From assembly GCF_047663525.1 (NCBI RefSeq), contig NC_092611.1:8903001-8967000 (forward strand): a stretch of 64,000 nucleotides of DNA. Direction: 5' to 3'. How positions within the stretch are numbered: the stretch's first letter is position 1; each line of letters starts with the position of its first letter. Positions 49,311-60,630 of the stretch are shown piece after piece. Under the pieces are notes generated by a model that was not told the origin of the DNA, made no database searches, and saw only the letters and a program-made list of their open reading frames with translations. Position numbers and translations under genes: made by a program. This DNA comes from Anas platyrhynchos. Lineage: Eukaryota; Chordata; Aves; Anseriformes; Anatidae.

Positions 49311-52300
49311 CTACATGTCCTCAACGCTCCATTTATATGCAAGCTCCTGAACCGCCTTCTTGTTGGCTATCCTGGCAAAGCGCTGCTGCTCAAATCCATT
49401 GGACCTACAAAGTGATACCAAGAGTGTGGGCTGCAGTACAGGAGATTTTGCTAAAGCAACAATATTTTTTTTTTTAGAGACATCACAAGTTTTTCACTAC
49501 TTCTGCTTTGCCGTCTCCAGCTGAGTTCCCACCTTGATCTGCGGTTAACAGCAGCTAGTGCCTTTGATGAGAGTTCAGCGACTACATCCTGAGGCTGAGG
49601 GGGGCTCTCTCTGCCTGCTGCCCCGTGTTCACGTTCCAGAAGCTATCTGAAACGTTGCTGTCAGCCAACAGATGCAACACGGTGCCAACACACAGCACAG
49701 GATGTTCCCCTGGTGCCTCATCAGAGCCACTACAGGCCTTGAAGGACCTGATCCGATTAGAGCCTTGCTCCTTTCTGTCCCAGGCAAGGATACTTAGCAC
49801 CCATTCATAACTGTTGGCAATGTAAAGGTTGCACGTGCTAAATCTCATTCGCTGTAAGCTCTTTGAAGTAAAAGCTCTTTTAGTTTTACTGCTAATCTAC
49901 GTCATCAGTGTCTCAGGAACACATATATACCTGTCCACGCCATCCCAGCGATGCCCCGGCCATATGTTGAATCTGTTGAGTGGAGGTGCTGGTCCGTTGT
50001 ACCTAGGTTTTTCTGGAGACAGAAAGAACAATCCAACCATTTACTACCGCAGTGCAATCCTGTGATCACATCAACCTCAAAGCTACACAGACCTAACGCA
50101 CAGACTGCCTCTACTGCCTTCTGTGGAGCTCACAGTGGAAACTCGCAGCACTCCCTTAATCAAACTGAAGTATGCTGACTGCATAGGTCACTGGATACAC
50201 TCTCTAAGCTAACAAATAGCAGTAACAGTTACTAGTAACAAGCCACTAATAGCAAACACTGCTGTGTCACTAACTCCAGACAAGGACTAAGCTGCCATGA
50301 AGCAATGTTATGCTATTAATTAAACAGCAGCTGCATTTCTATGCTCCTTGTGCCTTAAAACCTACACCAGCGTAGCTTAATACCCATACCTTTCTTTTCT
50401 TTGTTCTCCTTGGCCTTCCTTTTTTTGATGAAGTCAGCCATGGGGTCTCCTTCTCTCTCTTGTTCTCGCAGCATTCGATCCAGATCCTGATCATCAATGT
50501 AACGGGCCAGTGGCTTCTGCATCTCTTTTATTGCATCTTCCACATTCTGCTGCTGTTGCCTCCCCTGTGCTAGCCTGAAAACGAACAGAAACAAAGCTTT
50601 ATCCCGAAACCACAGAGTCCTTTACTGTGACTTGCAGTACTGACCACAGTCCTGAACTTCCACTGTGTGCAGCATTCCCAAAGCACGTGCAGCAATGGAT
50701 GGGATAATTCAAGGGGTCTCTAAGACATATCGGAGTATGTATGTATGTCCCAGGTTCAAACTCAAAACATTACTAACCTTCAGCCCCTGACCCTGTGAGA
50801 GGTAGCACTATAAGCGGTACCTTTGGTGGTACCAAAACCAGACAAAAAAACAGGGAGTGGAGTTGTGATGCAAGACCCAACGACCACGGAAGGACCCTTA
50901 CCCTTTGCCCCATCTGGCGTATTGTTCATCTCTCTCAGCCTTGGCTTCATCTTTCTGCTTCTGCTCAAGTCGTTCCTGAGCAAGGTCCCTCTTGCGGCCT
51001 GACTTGTCTCGGTAGACGGTTTCAGTGTGCCGAGATTCCTCTGAAGGTGACAGATGCCCCAAGTCACTCATTTTGGAATACTTCACAGCCTCCAGACAAT
51101 TCAGTGACTAACTGGAACTCATCTCTGCATATTTTCCTTTTACATGTTCTAGCCTCTGAAAGAGCTTACCTACTGGTAACAGGCAAATTAGCTGCTGCCC
51201 CACATAGCCACACTCACACCACGAGCTCTTTGAACACCAGTTCACTTCTTCTGATTAGGACATGAAGCTGGGGCAGACAGAGTAAAAAGCCTCTCACCTC
51301 TCCAACGATTTCACTAACGTTGCTTTGAAATCACCATTTGAAAGTGTTTTGGTTTCTTTTCAGAGGCCCACTGGCCCTACCCACAGGAATCCATCAGCAT
51401 GTCTAGATGCTACTCCACAGGGTTGCTCTCCCACAACCAGCACTCAAGACAGGGCCTGACACAGCATTAAGAACCAGCAGAAAGTGGAGAAAAATAAAGC
51501 AAGCTGCTGCTCACCAGTGGGTTTAGACCCCTACCTTCCAGGTGCCTGTTACTTCTCTCACGCTTCTTGAGCTCTTGCTGCTCCCTCCGCAGCACATCAG
51601 CTGACACCAAGCCAGCTTTGACGCCCGTCATCATCATGTTTGCCTGGGAATCAAAAAGAATCACACTTGCTGCTGGCTGAGAGCTGCCCAGTAACCCAGA
51701 GGCATAATGAGGGGATGGCCCAAAATCAAGAGAAATACCAGAAAAGACAGCCAGGTTACAAAGCCACTCTGGGAGCAGCTGCCACAGCCCTCCAAAAAAA
51801 ACAGTGCACTGAGACAGAGTCCCTTTATGTCTCTCAAACCTCATCTCACTGAGAGTTGACAGTCCAGCACAGCTGCACAGATGAGGTGCAGTCTGTAAGC
51901 CACTGGACTTCAAATTTTCTATCAGAAGGAAGTCATCTAGAGCTCAGATGGAAAGAAAAAGCCCTCACCTTCTTGGGAGATCCCTTAGAGTCACGGTGGT
52001 GGTGAGGTGAGAGATCAGTGGGACTCCTCGAGCTCTGCTGATCCTTCCCAGTGGGCAGAGTCCTTCACAGAAGAGAGAAATCAGAGTCAGAAAATGTGCT
52101 TTGATTCTGTTGCAGAGGATTGTGCTTAAGGGAATCACTAGGCCTGACCTGCGATCCTTCCGCTGCGGAGAAAGGTCTGCATCAGAGGCGTTCCGGGCGG
52201 CCCTCCGGGGAGGTGGGGACTCAGAGTCATGCCTCGGGCACCTCTGAGGCGAGGGCACGTGCCTAGGCTTCCTCATGTCTGGGGAAGCACCTGTAACACA

Positions 52301-54895
52301 GACACATACAAAAATCACAGAAGGTCTGACCGTGGTGACGCACGAGGTAACTCACTGAAAAATCAATACCTTGAGAGGTGACAAGCTGCAGGGAAAGACA
52401 AACACGTGGCACCAGCCTTTAAATTCTATTCCTTCTGAACGTGCATTGCTAGGAAGCAAGGTTTAAGCTTTCCTTTCAGACAAGTTAAGCCTCACCCAGC
52501 TAACCTGTAGGTTAACTCTGCTCAAGCTAATAACTGGTAGGATTACAGGAACTAGTTTAACCAGAGGCAGCAAACTGCCCGCTACCATTCCTTGCTGACA
52601 GACTGCTAATCCCACTCTGCTCACTCCCAGAACCATGCACACAGCACCACAGACCAGGCAGCCAGCAACGATCAGCAGAGACAGAACAATAACTCTTCCA
52701 GGCTCACCTTTTGTTCTACTCGGCTTTTTCTGACCAGGTGACCCAGACCTCTTTTGCCGACGTGGTGATAAATCTGGGTCAGAATCATCTCTCCTCCTCC
52801 GTGGAGGGGACAGATCTGGCGTAGCCTGCCGCTTCTGACGCGATGAGGACTTGTCAGAGAAGCCATGCCTGAGGTGAGGTTGCTCTCCTTGCATCCCCCC
52901 TGACTGTGACTTCTCTGTTGTTTTGCAGCCCTTTTTTCCCATTGCTGAACTGACTCTCTTTGGAGAGACATCTGGGGAGTCGTGGCGCTTCCGTCTCGGT
53001 GGAGAAAGATCTGGAGAGTCATGGCGTTTCCGTCTCGGTGGGGAGAGATCTGGAGAGTCGTGGCGCTGTCGCCTGGGAGGAGAGAGATCTGGGGAGTCGT
53101 GGCGTTTCCGTCTCGGAGGTGATGAATCTGGAGAGTCGTGGCGTTTCCGTCTCGGTGGAGAAAGATCTGGAGAGTCGTGGCGCTGTCGCCTGGGAGGAGA
53201 AAGATCTGGAGAGTCGTGGCGCTGTCGCTTGGGAGCTGATGGGTCTGGAGAGTCGTGGCGCTTCCGCCTCGGAGGAGAGAGATCCGGAGAGTCGTGGCGT
53301 TTCTGTCGTGGTGGGGAGAGATCCGGGGAGTCGTTGCGCTGCTGCCTGGGTGGTAAGAGGCTGGGGGAATTGTTTCTCTCTCGCCTGGGAGGGGACAGAT
53401 CCGGGGAGTCGTGCCGTAGTTGCCTTGGTGGTGAGTTGTCTGGGGAGTCGTGGCGCTGTCGCCTAGGAGGAGGAGGGAAGTTTCAAATGAGAATTAGTTT
53501 GTTTTGCTTTGCTGTTTTGCCTGTTTTGTGCCCTCCTACAATCACCTTCTCACGACAAAACGCCCCCCTGGGCTCTGATCACAGAACATCCCCCAGCTGC
53601 CTTCAGAAGAGGGGCACATTGCGATGCCACCACCCTCACTGTGCTCCAGGTCTGCAGCCAGTCACTGCACAGATTTATCTGGTAACAAGGGATTGCAGGG
53701 TGGCTGCTTGCACATCTTGCAGAAACCTAAACAATGCGCCAGCTGACAGCTTTTCTCCCCCATCCAGAGGGGATTCAGCAGTGGAAGAAGTATCCCCGTG
53801 TGTGCTACTTCTAACGCTGCAGCACTTTGAAACTGCAGAATGAGACAGAGAACGACCAAAACAAATAAAAAAAGGATTAACTAAGAGAAGAATTTGTGGC
53901 TGGAAATACAGACCTTGCGGTAGGTTTGGCAGGTACTGAGATATCTGAACTCTGCGAGTCTTCGTTCTGATCTAAAGAAAAAACATCAGTAAGTTACTAG
54001 AGTAAGGTTCTCCACACTGTGATCTCTTTAGTACTAAAAGATTTTTTGTGAGCTAGCACTATTTTTACCTCACCATTTTATTGTTTAGAACAGCAAAGCA
54101 TTCAGGGAGAAGTGCCAGGAAGGTTTTGCCTCACCTCCTAACAGCTTCCATTTCGCATTTGTTCGGAACTCCTCCATGAGCTTTACTTCACTGGGACGCT
54201 CATCGATGAACTCTGCCACCTAAGGATGAAACGCTGGAGTCAACAATGCAAATTGTAGGGGGAAAAAGAAACAGAAAGGGGCTTAAACTCTGCAAAAGAA
54301 GTGATTAGGTGTGACTAAGATGTTTAGGGGTAGAGCTGGGTGATACGGGTTAGGGGAGGGCTTGCTGTGTCAGCTCAGAGGTTGGACCAGGTAATCCCGG
54401 AGCTCCCTCCCAGTGTAGGCAGTTCTGTTACCTACAGAATTAGGAACTAAAGCCCTAGTTACAGAATTAAAGCCCCAGTCCCACCCCTGACGGCTCCGTG
54501 CCCCCCCGGGGCGCTCACCACGGGCAGATCTCCCTCCTCCTCCTCCTCCTCGTCCTGCTGCTGCTCCCCACCACCGGCCAGGCTGCTCCAGCTCACGTCG
54601 TCATCCACGATGCGCATCCTGCGGGCGGGCCCGGGGCCTCCGTCAGCGGCTGGGGCCCGGGGGGGGGGAACCGGGACCAGGCCCGGCTGTGAGGGGATGG
54701 GGGGGGGGGCGGGGAGGGGAGCACCGGGCCCGGCTCTGAGGCGCTGGGGAGGGGGAGGAGGCCTCGGCCCCGCACTCACCCGGTCCTGGCGGCGCCCGGC
54801 GGCTTCTTCCTGCGGCGGCGGCGGGGCTGCGCGGCGGGCGGGCCGCTGAGGTAGCGCTGCAGGTACTGGGCCTTCGGCAGGCCCCGCGCCGCCAT
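49311..54895 (-). CDS. BUD13: BUD13, RES-complex pre-mRNA retention and splicing factor
   Basis: Nuclear subunit of the RES complex (with SNIP1 and RBMX2) that binds activated spliceosomes. Coding exons: 54780-54895, 54519-54618, 54135-54219, 53914-53971, 52708-53462, 52149-52290, 51969-52062, 51535-51643, 50902-51040, 50390-50574, 49931-50012, 49311-49404. All junctions are GT-AG and in phase, giving 652 aa (human 619). Start: an ATG in CCATGG, with the [11 protein letters not shown] motif near the N-terminus. Residues about 74-80 carry the conserved AEFIDER. Residues about 120-288 are thirteen 13-residue [13 protein letters not shown]-type repeats. Residues about 451-652 form the conserved Bud13 domain ([64 protein letters not shown] end). 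The fourth exon's donor (GTCTGT) is weak, and exon 7's acceptor was chosen by phase. Identity is certain; exact small-exon edges are slightly less so. Confidence 0.93.
52958..53462 (-). repeat. BUD13: 39-bp coding repeat array in BUD13 (13 units)
   Basis: Thirteen in-frame 39-bp units encode [13 protein letters not shown]-like 13-mers. The units nearest the exon's 5' end are the most diverged (for example [10 protein letters not shown]). The central ones are nearly identical at DNA level, implying recent unit gain or homogenisation. The basic/Ser-Pro composition resembles RS-like, CDK-phosphorylatable linker sequence. Confidence 0.95.
54300..54440 (+). mobile_element. CR1 LINE 3'-end fragment in BUD13 intron 2
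   Basis: The core GGTTGGACCAGGTAATCCCGGAGCTCCCTCCCAGTGTAGGCAGTTCTGT (about 54382-54430) matches the characteristic CR1 3' end (GGTTGGACTAGATGATC..GAGGTCCCTTCCAAC..ATTCTGT) with several changes. It lies on the plus strand, antisense to BUD13, between coding exons 2 and 3. The 5' limit is uncertain. Confidence 0.7.
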
Positions 54896-54915
54896 GGCCG
54901 GGCGGCAACCGGGAG

Positions 54916-54945
54916 GAAACAGGAAGTACGGAAACAGGAAGTACG
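54916..54945 (+). promoter_or_regulatory. BUD13: Tandem ETS sites at the BUD13 start
   Basis: Two perfect adjacent 15-bp copies of GAAACAGGAAGTACG (54916-54930, 54931-54945). Each holds the ETS core ACAGGAAGT and lies 21-50 bases upstream of the BUD13 ATG. The start codon itself sits in CCATGGCGGC, a YY1-type word. Both are usual in TATA-less housekeeping promoters. Confidence 0.6.
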
Positions 54946-54977
54946 GCGGCCGCCGAGGGACACGGGGCGGCGGAGGG

Positions 54978-55178
54978 GGGCGTGGCTAAGGATGGAGGGG
55001 GCGTGGTCAGCGAGTGTGTGGGCGTGGCTATGGCGCATGTTAGGTATCGGGGGGTGGGCGTGGTCACACGGAAGGGGGGCGTGGTCTGTGGTGAGTGGGC
55101 GTGGTCAATCTTGTAATAGGTATCGGGGTGGGCGTGGCCATTTGGGGAGTGGGCGTGGCCACCTTGAAGGGGGCGTGG
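54978..55178. promoter_or_regulatory. Cluster of nine GGGCGTGG boxes, BUD13 promoter / ZPR1 downstream
   Basis: GGGCGTGG occurs on the plus strand at 54978, 54999, 55020, 55056, 55077, 55097, 55130, 55151 and 55171. The first three are 21 bases apart, and 21-base steps recur later. The word is an SP/KLF GC/CACCC-type box. The cluster fills the gap between the BUD13 start and the ZPR1 poly(A) signal and looks like a degenerate minisatellite of about 21 bp. Confidence 0.7.
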
Positions 55179-55228
55179 CCTCCCGCCCCGCCACGAGGAG
55201 CCGAGCGCATGGTGCTATCCGCAGGTGC

Positions 55229-55234
55229 TTTATT
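55229..55234 (-). terminator. ZPR1: ZPR1 poly(A) signal
   Basis: AATAAA on the minus strand, 130 bases after the ZPR1 stop codon. Cleavage is expected near 55210, only about 315 bases from the BUD13 start codon. Confidence 0.8.
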
Positions 55235-55363
55235 AGAACAAACCCCAAAAACAGCCGAATCTACCCCAAAATCACCCCCCCACCCACCCCAGCGCGGCAC
55301 TCCCGGCGTGCCCCCGGTTAGCAGTGAGTCCTGGTGCTGCGGGAGGGGGGCTGGGCCCCGCTG

Positions 55364-58300
55364 CTATCGGTCGGCAGCCGCCTCGTAGCCCTCGGTGCGC
55401 ATGTCGTTGATGCCCAGCTCCTCGTTCTGCTCGAAGCTGCGCTCGTAGCGCTCCACCCGCAGCTCCGGGTCCTCCTCCGGGGCGTACACGTTCTGCGGGG
55501 CAGAGAGAAGCCTCCTGAGCCTCCCTCCCCTTCTGCCTGGGGCGGAGGAGCTCCAGACCCAACAAACCCAGCCCCTGTGCCAAGCACCAGTTGCCCATCA
55601 GAACCAGAATACCAAAATCTGGTATTCCAGAATACTAAAATCCCCAGCCCCTTATCCCAAACACAGACACCACTGCCACCATCCCTCCCCCCAATTTACC
55701 AGCAGTCTTCCTTCCCTATGAAGTGCCTTCCTTCCCTATGTACTCCCCCTCGTTACACAAGCCCCCCAAAAACCCTAACAGCCAACAAACAAGGGGAAAA
55801 ATCCTCCCAAGCTATTCAGAACATGTCAGGATGTCTGAGTGCACACCACTGTACCTGAAGGTAGCTGTTTCCTGCTGGATCATCCATTATGAAGTGAGCC
55901 TTGGTCTTTCCCTCTATTATCTGCAGAAAGAGAGCACGCCAATACATTAAGGCATTTGTGGTACCAACAGACCCACAGCACACGTCTTTTCACTGAACAT
56001 CTGCCTTAGTTAACAGCAGCTGCTTGACAAACACGTGAGGGCACAGAAGCGCAACTGTGGAACAGCTCAAAGAGGTTCTGTGGCACTTGGCACGCAGTTC
56101 AGTTAAACACACCCCATTCACTGCAGGGACAAAGCCAAAACCACACCACAGTTTGGGAATTAAGGACACTTACCTCCTGCAGTCTGCCAACAAACTCCTG
56201 CAGCTTTTCTTTTTTGCTTGGAGTAGAGCTGTCCCCCAGGGTGAAGGGGTTTCTCTCCACCTGGAAGAGCAGACCCAGCACTTATGCAGGGCAGGAGAAG
56301 CCCAGTCCCACAGTGCCCTCACACACACAGGCCAAACATTAATGCAGAGGGGTCTGAGCTCTGCTGGGTGTTGAGAAAGACCCTTCAGCACAAGCATAAC
56401 CAACACGCCGTGCTGGGAAGGGAGGAAGAAGCACGAGAGGAGCAGTGCACTGCTCTGCAGAGGAATACAAACCCTTCTGGCAGAGCTCCACTAGACAGCA
56501 GCCCAGGCCCACTTACCAGGTCTTTGATGTCCTTCAGCAGCCCTTCCAACGTGGTGAATTTCCCTCCCAGTGCTCCCATTCCCAGCTCAAACTCCAGCTC
56601 TGGAATCTCCACGCTGCACGTCTCCGACTGTAACAGGGACCCTGCATGAGTCCTGACAGCCCAGCAGGCACCCTCTGTGGGAGGGGGCAGGTAGCCGAAG
56701 GCTCCTTACCTTTAGGATGTCTCTCGTCATGTCCGAAGGATCTGTAATCCGAAGGGTGATCCTGGTGCCCTGGGGTTCTATTGCTCCTCCAGACTTCACC
56801 TACAACACCCAAGAGTCAGCGGCCCCAACTTTCATACTGGTCAGGCCATAATTTACAGGGAAGCCAGGCTCTCTCCCCTTATTTGGGGAACACGGGAGTC
56901 TTCCAGCACGTTGAACAGACCCCAACCTAACCAGGTGTCAGCTTCAGCACAGTCTGCAGGTGATCTGCCCCCACACGTAACCAAGGCAGTTCTACGCCCA
57001 GTGCAATGGGCATCATGAAACAGACTGAGAGCCCAGCCTCCCTGCCTGGCTTGCCCAGACTGCTACGTTTTGAACAGTGTGAAGCACAGGCAGGGAGTCT
57101 GAGAAACACCCAGCCATGAAAAAATACAAGAACTCCCCCCAGCACACAAAAAGAAGAAAGAACAGGCCAGTAGTTTACCAGCTCACCTCATTTGTCCTGT
57201 GCCCACAGGAGTCACAGTTTGTGGCCATGATAATCACCTCCTTGAAGTGGGGGATTTCTGGAGCAGGCAGTCAAGGAAAATTCAGCAATTCCATCTCAGA
57301 GCGGACTGTGCCCTCTGCTAGCTATCATTTATTCGTGCCTTATGGATGCAGCAGAACAGGCCCAGGGCAGCACACAAAGCCACCCTCACCCTGGCCTTTG
57401 CACAGCCCCCAGCAGCCGCCACCAGCCTGACCCCAGGCTGTCACCCACAGGATACGCACCAGCTTCATGTTTGTGTTAGCTGGGGCATTGCACTCGGGGC
57501 AGTTGGTGTTGAACTGCAGTACCTAGATCAAAGGAAGGAAAAGGGCAGTCAGGGAGCATCAGCCAGCCCCACGTACCACAGTCACCTCGACACAGCCACC
57601 ATCAGATTGCAAAGTCACCCACCTCGTTCCTCAGATCCTCTACAGAATCAGCTGGCTTCTCATCCAACTCCTCTCCCTGCAACAGGACAGCCCAGAAACA
57701 GCATTAACTGCTACCTGCTATTTAATTTGAGGTCTCACAGGCAATGAGGGGCAGATCAGTCCTGAGCGCGTGCCCAGGCCACGTGGCACATGCAGAAAGC
57801 TGCCACCACACCACCAGCGATGGGGAAGGGACCGCTGGGCAGAAGGGAGCACAACGCCTCCACGTTACCTCAATCCCCAGCATGGCAGCCTGCTGGGGAG
57901 TCCTCTTGTAATGCGTGACCACGAGAGCTTCATCCTTCTGTGGCGCGTAGGGGTTCTCCACAAAGCTGTTCCCTGAAGGGTCGTCTATGATCTACAGCAG
58001 AAGAGCCACAGAAAGCCTTAGGAAGCCAGCCACACTTCCATCATAACGGGTGTGCCCTTCTGCACATACTTACAAACGTGAAAGGGGAATGTACTTCTTT
58101 CAGCTGCTTTAATTTACCGATGAACTCATCGATTTTACTTGCCACCTCTTTGTCTGTTGCCTGCGAAAAGGGAGACACGTTTGGAACCGATGCTGGGGGC
58201 AACCCGGAGCTGAAGATAACGCTGTCAGCAGAACAAACCAGAGCCCGTAACACCGCTGATTAGAAGGGTGGAGAGCCAGGAGGCAGGGGAGCAAAGCAAG

Positions 58301-59074
58301 CGTGTACCAAATCCCTGAGGAGATCCCTGTGCCACAGCACCTTACCCAGCGGACGGGCTGGTCCTGCTCCAAGCCCATGACAGCTCTGTCGATGATGCCT
58401 TCGATGGTGGTCAGGACTGGAAAGGGAGAGACGAGAGGCGCAGGGGCAGCGCTCAGCGCACCCCGGTGCTGCTGCTGAGGGGGGCAGCGAAGGGGGGGCC
58501 GGCCCCGTACCCACCTCCTTTCTGCGAGAAGGCCGGGATCTCGAAGTCCAGCTCGGGGATGCGCGCGGAGGCACAGTCGGTCTTCACCACCTCCCTGTTC
58601 ATATCCTGCAGGGCACATCCCCATCACCACAGCCCCCCAAAAACCTCCCTCACCCCCACCCTCACACCAAGGGGGGAGCTTTGGGACCCCCCCCCCCGCT
58701 CACCTGCCGGGCCCCCACCGCCAGCGTGTAGCGCACCCCCCGCTCCTGGATGCTGCCCGCGGGCTGGATCTCGGCGTCGGCCCAGCCGCAGGCGGGGCAG
58801 CTGAAGGAGCTGACGATCAGCTCCCTGAAGAACGGCACCCGCGTCAGCAGCAGCCGCGTCACGCCCTGCGGCGGGGCACGGTGAGGCGGGGGGCTGGCAG
58901 CGGGACCCGCCGCCCCCACAGCACCGCCACCCCCCGCGGTCTCACGTTGCGGTGGCACTTCATGCACAACGACTCGATCTCCGCCGGCCGCTGCTCGCCG
59001 TCCTCGGCGTCCAGCGGGCGGAACAGGGCGGCCCCGGTCCCGGTCCCGGCCTCCACCGCGCCCAGCGCCGACAT
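55364..59074 (-). CDS. ZPR1: ZPR1 zinc-finger protein (ZNF259)
   Basis: Two-module zinc-finger protein that binds eEF1A, SMN complexes and growth-factor receptor tails and shuttles between cytoplasm and nucleus. Coding exons: 58946-59074, 58704-58865, 58515-58605, 58346-58416, 58074-58160, 57869-57991, 57623-57676, 57456-57522, 57187-57257, 56710-56799, 56517-56627, 56174-56260, 55855-55920, 55364-55492. They give 445 aa (human 459), all in phase. Finger 1 is CMKC (37-40) and CPAC (66-69). Finger 2 is CPEC (247-250) and CDSC (276-279). Both ZPR1 repeats are present: [23 protein letters not shown] with [17 protein letters not shown], and [16 protein letters not shown] with [18 protein letters not shown]. 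The eighth exon's donor was placed at GTATCC because only that phase gives LVQIPHFKEV. The mouth of the gene is a CpG island. Tail-to-head neighbour of BUD13 on the same strand. Confidence 0.96.
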
Positions 59075-59290
59075 CTTGTGGAGAGCGCCGCGGCCCCGCC
59101 GCACCGCGCAGGCGCGGCCCGCCGCCACGTGACGGAGGGGGCACGTGGGGAAGGGGTGGGAGTAACGGGGAGGTGGGCGGGGCGGCGCGCGGCTGGGTGA
59201 ATGGGAGCGGCCGCGTGGCCACGCCCACCAGTTGTAGCCACGCCCACCGGGTGTAGCCACGCCCCCCGGCGTGGTCCCATCAATGGAACC
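58480..59290. promoter_or_regulatory. ZPR1: ZPR1 promoter and CpG island
   Basis: A G+C- and CpG-rich stretch spanning the first two coding exons and upstream region. No TATA box is seen. The start codon lies in AAGATGTCGGCG, one base off the YY1 consensus AAGATGGCGGC. Upstream, GGGCGTGG boxes on the minus strand lie at 59219-59226, 59238-59245 and 59257-59264, in 19-bp steps. Confidence 0.7.
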
Positions 59291-59330
59291 CCGGGATCTG
59301 CCCCTTTTCTGCCCACTTTTCTGGCCCTCC

Positions 59331-59411
59331 TTTTTGTTCTTTTTTTTTTTTTCTTTTTTTCCCTTTTTTTTTCTTTTTTTTTTCCTTTTTTTTTTTCTTT
59401 TTTTTTTTTTC
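59331..59411 (+). repeat. Long pyrimidine (T-rich) tract
   Basis: About 80 bases almost wholly T with a few C and one G, about 260-340 bases upstream of the ZPR1 start codon. Read on the minus strand it is an A-rich run. It could be microsatellite expansion or an old poly(A) tail. Confidence 0.9.
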
Positions 59412-59482
59412 AGCAGCGTCCAGGGCCTTAAATGAAGGCACAGCCGCTGGGCTCGGCTCCCTCCTGGCCCCGCAAAGCAGCC

Positions 59483-59670
59483 TGGAGGAGGAGGAGGAGG
59501 AAGAGGAAGGCAGTGGAGGAGGATCAAGAAGGCAGTGGAGGAAGAGGAGGAGGAGGAGGAGAAGGAAGGCAGTGGAGGAAAGCAGGGAAGGAGGAAGGCA
59601 GTGGAGGAGCAGGAGGAAGGGAGAGGAGGAGGAGAAGGATGAGGATGAGGATGAGGAGGAGGAAGGCAGC
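59483..59670 (+). repeat. Purine-rich (GGA)n / AAGGCAGTGGAGGA minisatellite
   Basis: Nearly pure G/A on the plus strand, with GGA triplets and at least four copies of an AAGGCAGTGGAGGA unit. Together with the T-tract just before it, it makes about 340 bases of strong strand asymmetry that switches from all-pyrimidine to all-purine. Confidence 0.88.
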
Positions 59671-60630
59671 GGTTAGCAGAGCAGCCCACAGGCCAGCTGC
59701 TCACAGCAGGACGTTGGAACTGGCTGAAGTTCACCCAAACGCAGGTCCCCCCGGCGGTGCTGCCTGTGGGAGCTGCTGGTGGCTCACTGGGCCATGGGAC
59801 GCCCCTCTGGGCTCACTGGGATGGGGGAATGGGAGAAGGGCACTGGCTGCAGCCACCCCTGGGGACCACGACACCCCAGCCCTGGCAGGATTCACCCATT
59901 TTTTGTCCAAATTTTCCCCCCGTGAAAAACACCTCCCTGTCCTCAGCCTGGGTCTTGTCCCCGTGGAGAGAGGCTGCGCCCAGAGGGGCAGGAGAGCCCC
60001 ACTGCCAGCCAGGCAGGGGCTGCTGTGTGCAGCTCCCCCCGGCCGCTCCCCCGAGCTGCTGACTCCGGGCTTTGGGTGTTTGCTCTGGAGCAACCCAGCA
60101 AACAGGGGCAGGAGCAGACCTGCTGCAAGAGGCACCTCCAGGGCTGCCCCGCACCCATCGGCGTCTCCGTGCAAAGTCCGGCACACGGGGTGAGGCCCCG
60201 GGGGACTCCTCTGGTGCCCACATCCCCCCTACAACAAGAGGTCGCCCCCAGCACCCCGGGGTGCTCTGCTGGTGGAGCTGGGGGTGCTGGTGAGACCCCG
60301 CCGTGAGCCCCAGGGTGCCCTGGTCCTGCTGCAGCGGGGATGCTCGGCATCACACCTCCCTGTCCAAAGCCCCGGAGGAGCCCAGGTGCCACTGAGCCAC
60401 CGTGGCACTGCACTGCGGTGACACCCCAGGCTCAGCCCCCGCGTGGGGGCAGCCAGCCCCGTGTGGTGTGCTCACCTGGCTAAAAGGTTCCTGGCCCCCA
60501 CACAGCGCCCACAGCCTGCCCTGGCTCCCTCCCAGCCACACCTCTGTCCCCAGGCCCAAACCCAGAGGGGAGGCCGAGCAGCACCCGGGGGTTTCGGGAC
60601 AGCAGGGAGCAGGGGAAGGACGGACACAGA
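59671..60630. other. ZPR1-APOA4 intergenic remainder
   Basis: G+C-rich unique sequence without recognisable exons. No amphipathic-repeat reading frame typical of APOA5 is found on either strand. Open frames here resemble composition artefacts. Confidence 0.6.

Noticed and set aside
57456-57460. Alternative ZPR1 donor at GTGCGT, four bases upstream of the chosen one
   Set aside because: Using it breaks the reading phase into the next exon. The GTATCC donor restores the conserved LVQIPHFKEV segment.
58859-59734. 291-codon minus-strand frame with a poly-Lys run upstream of ZPR1
   Set aside because: It reads the T-tract and GGA repeat on the complementary strand and runs into ZPR1 exon 1 in the frame of that exon. 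The upstream part is simple-sequence translation, and the ZPR1 ATG at 59074 fits the family.
59432-60193. Plus-strand frame of 253 codons between ZPR1 and APOA4, tested as APOA5
   Set aside because: Arg/Glu/Lys low complexity from the purine minisatellite followed by unrelated sequence. No signal peptide or 22-residue amphipathic repeats.
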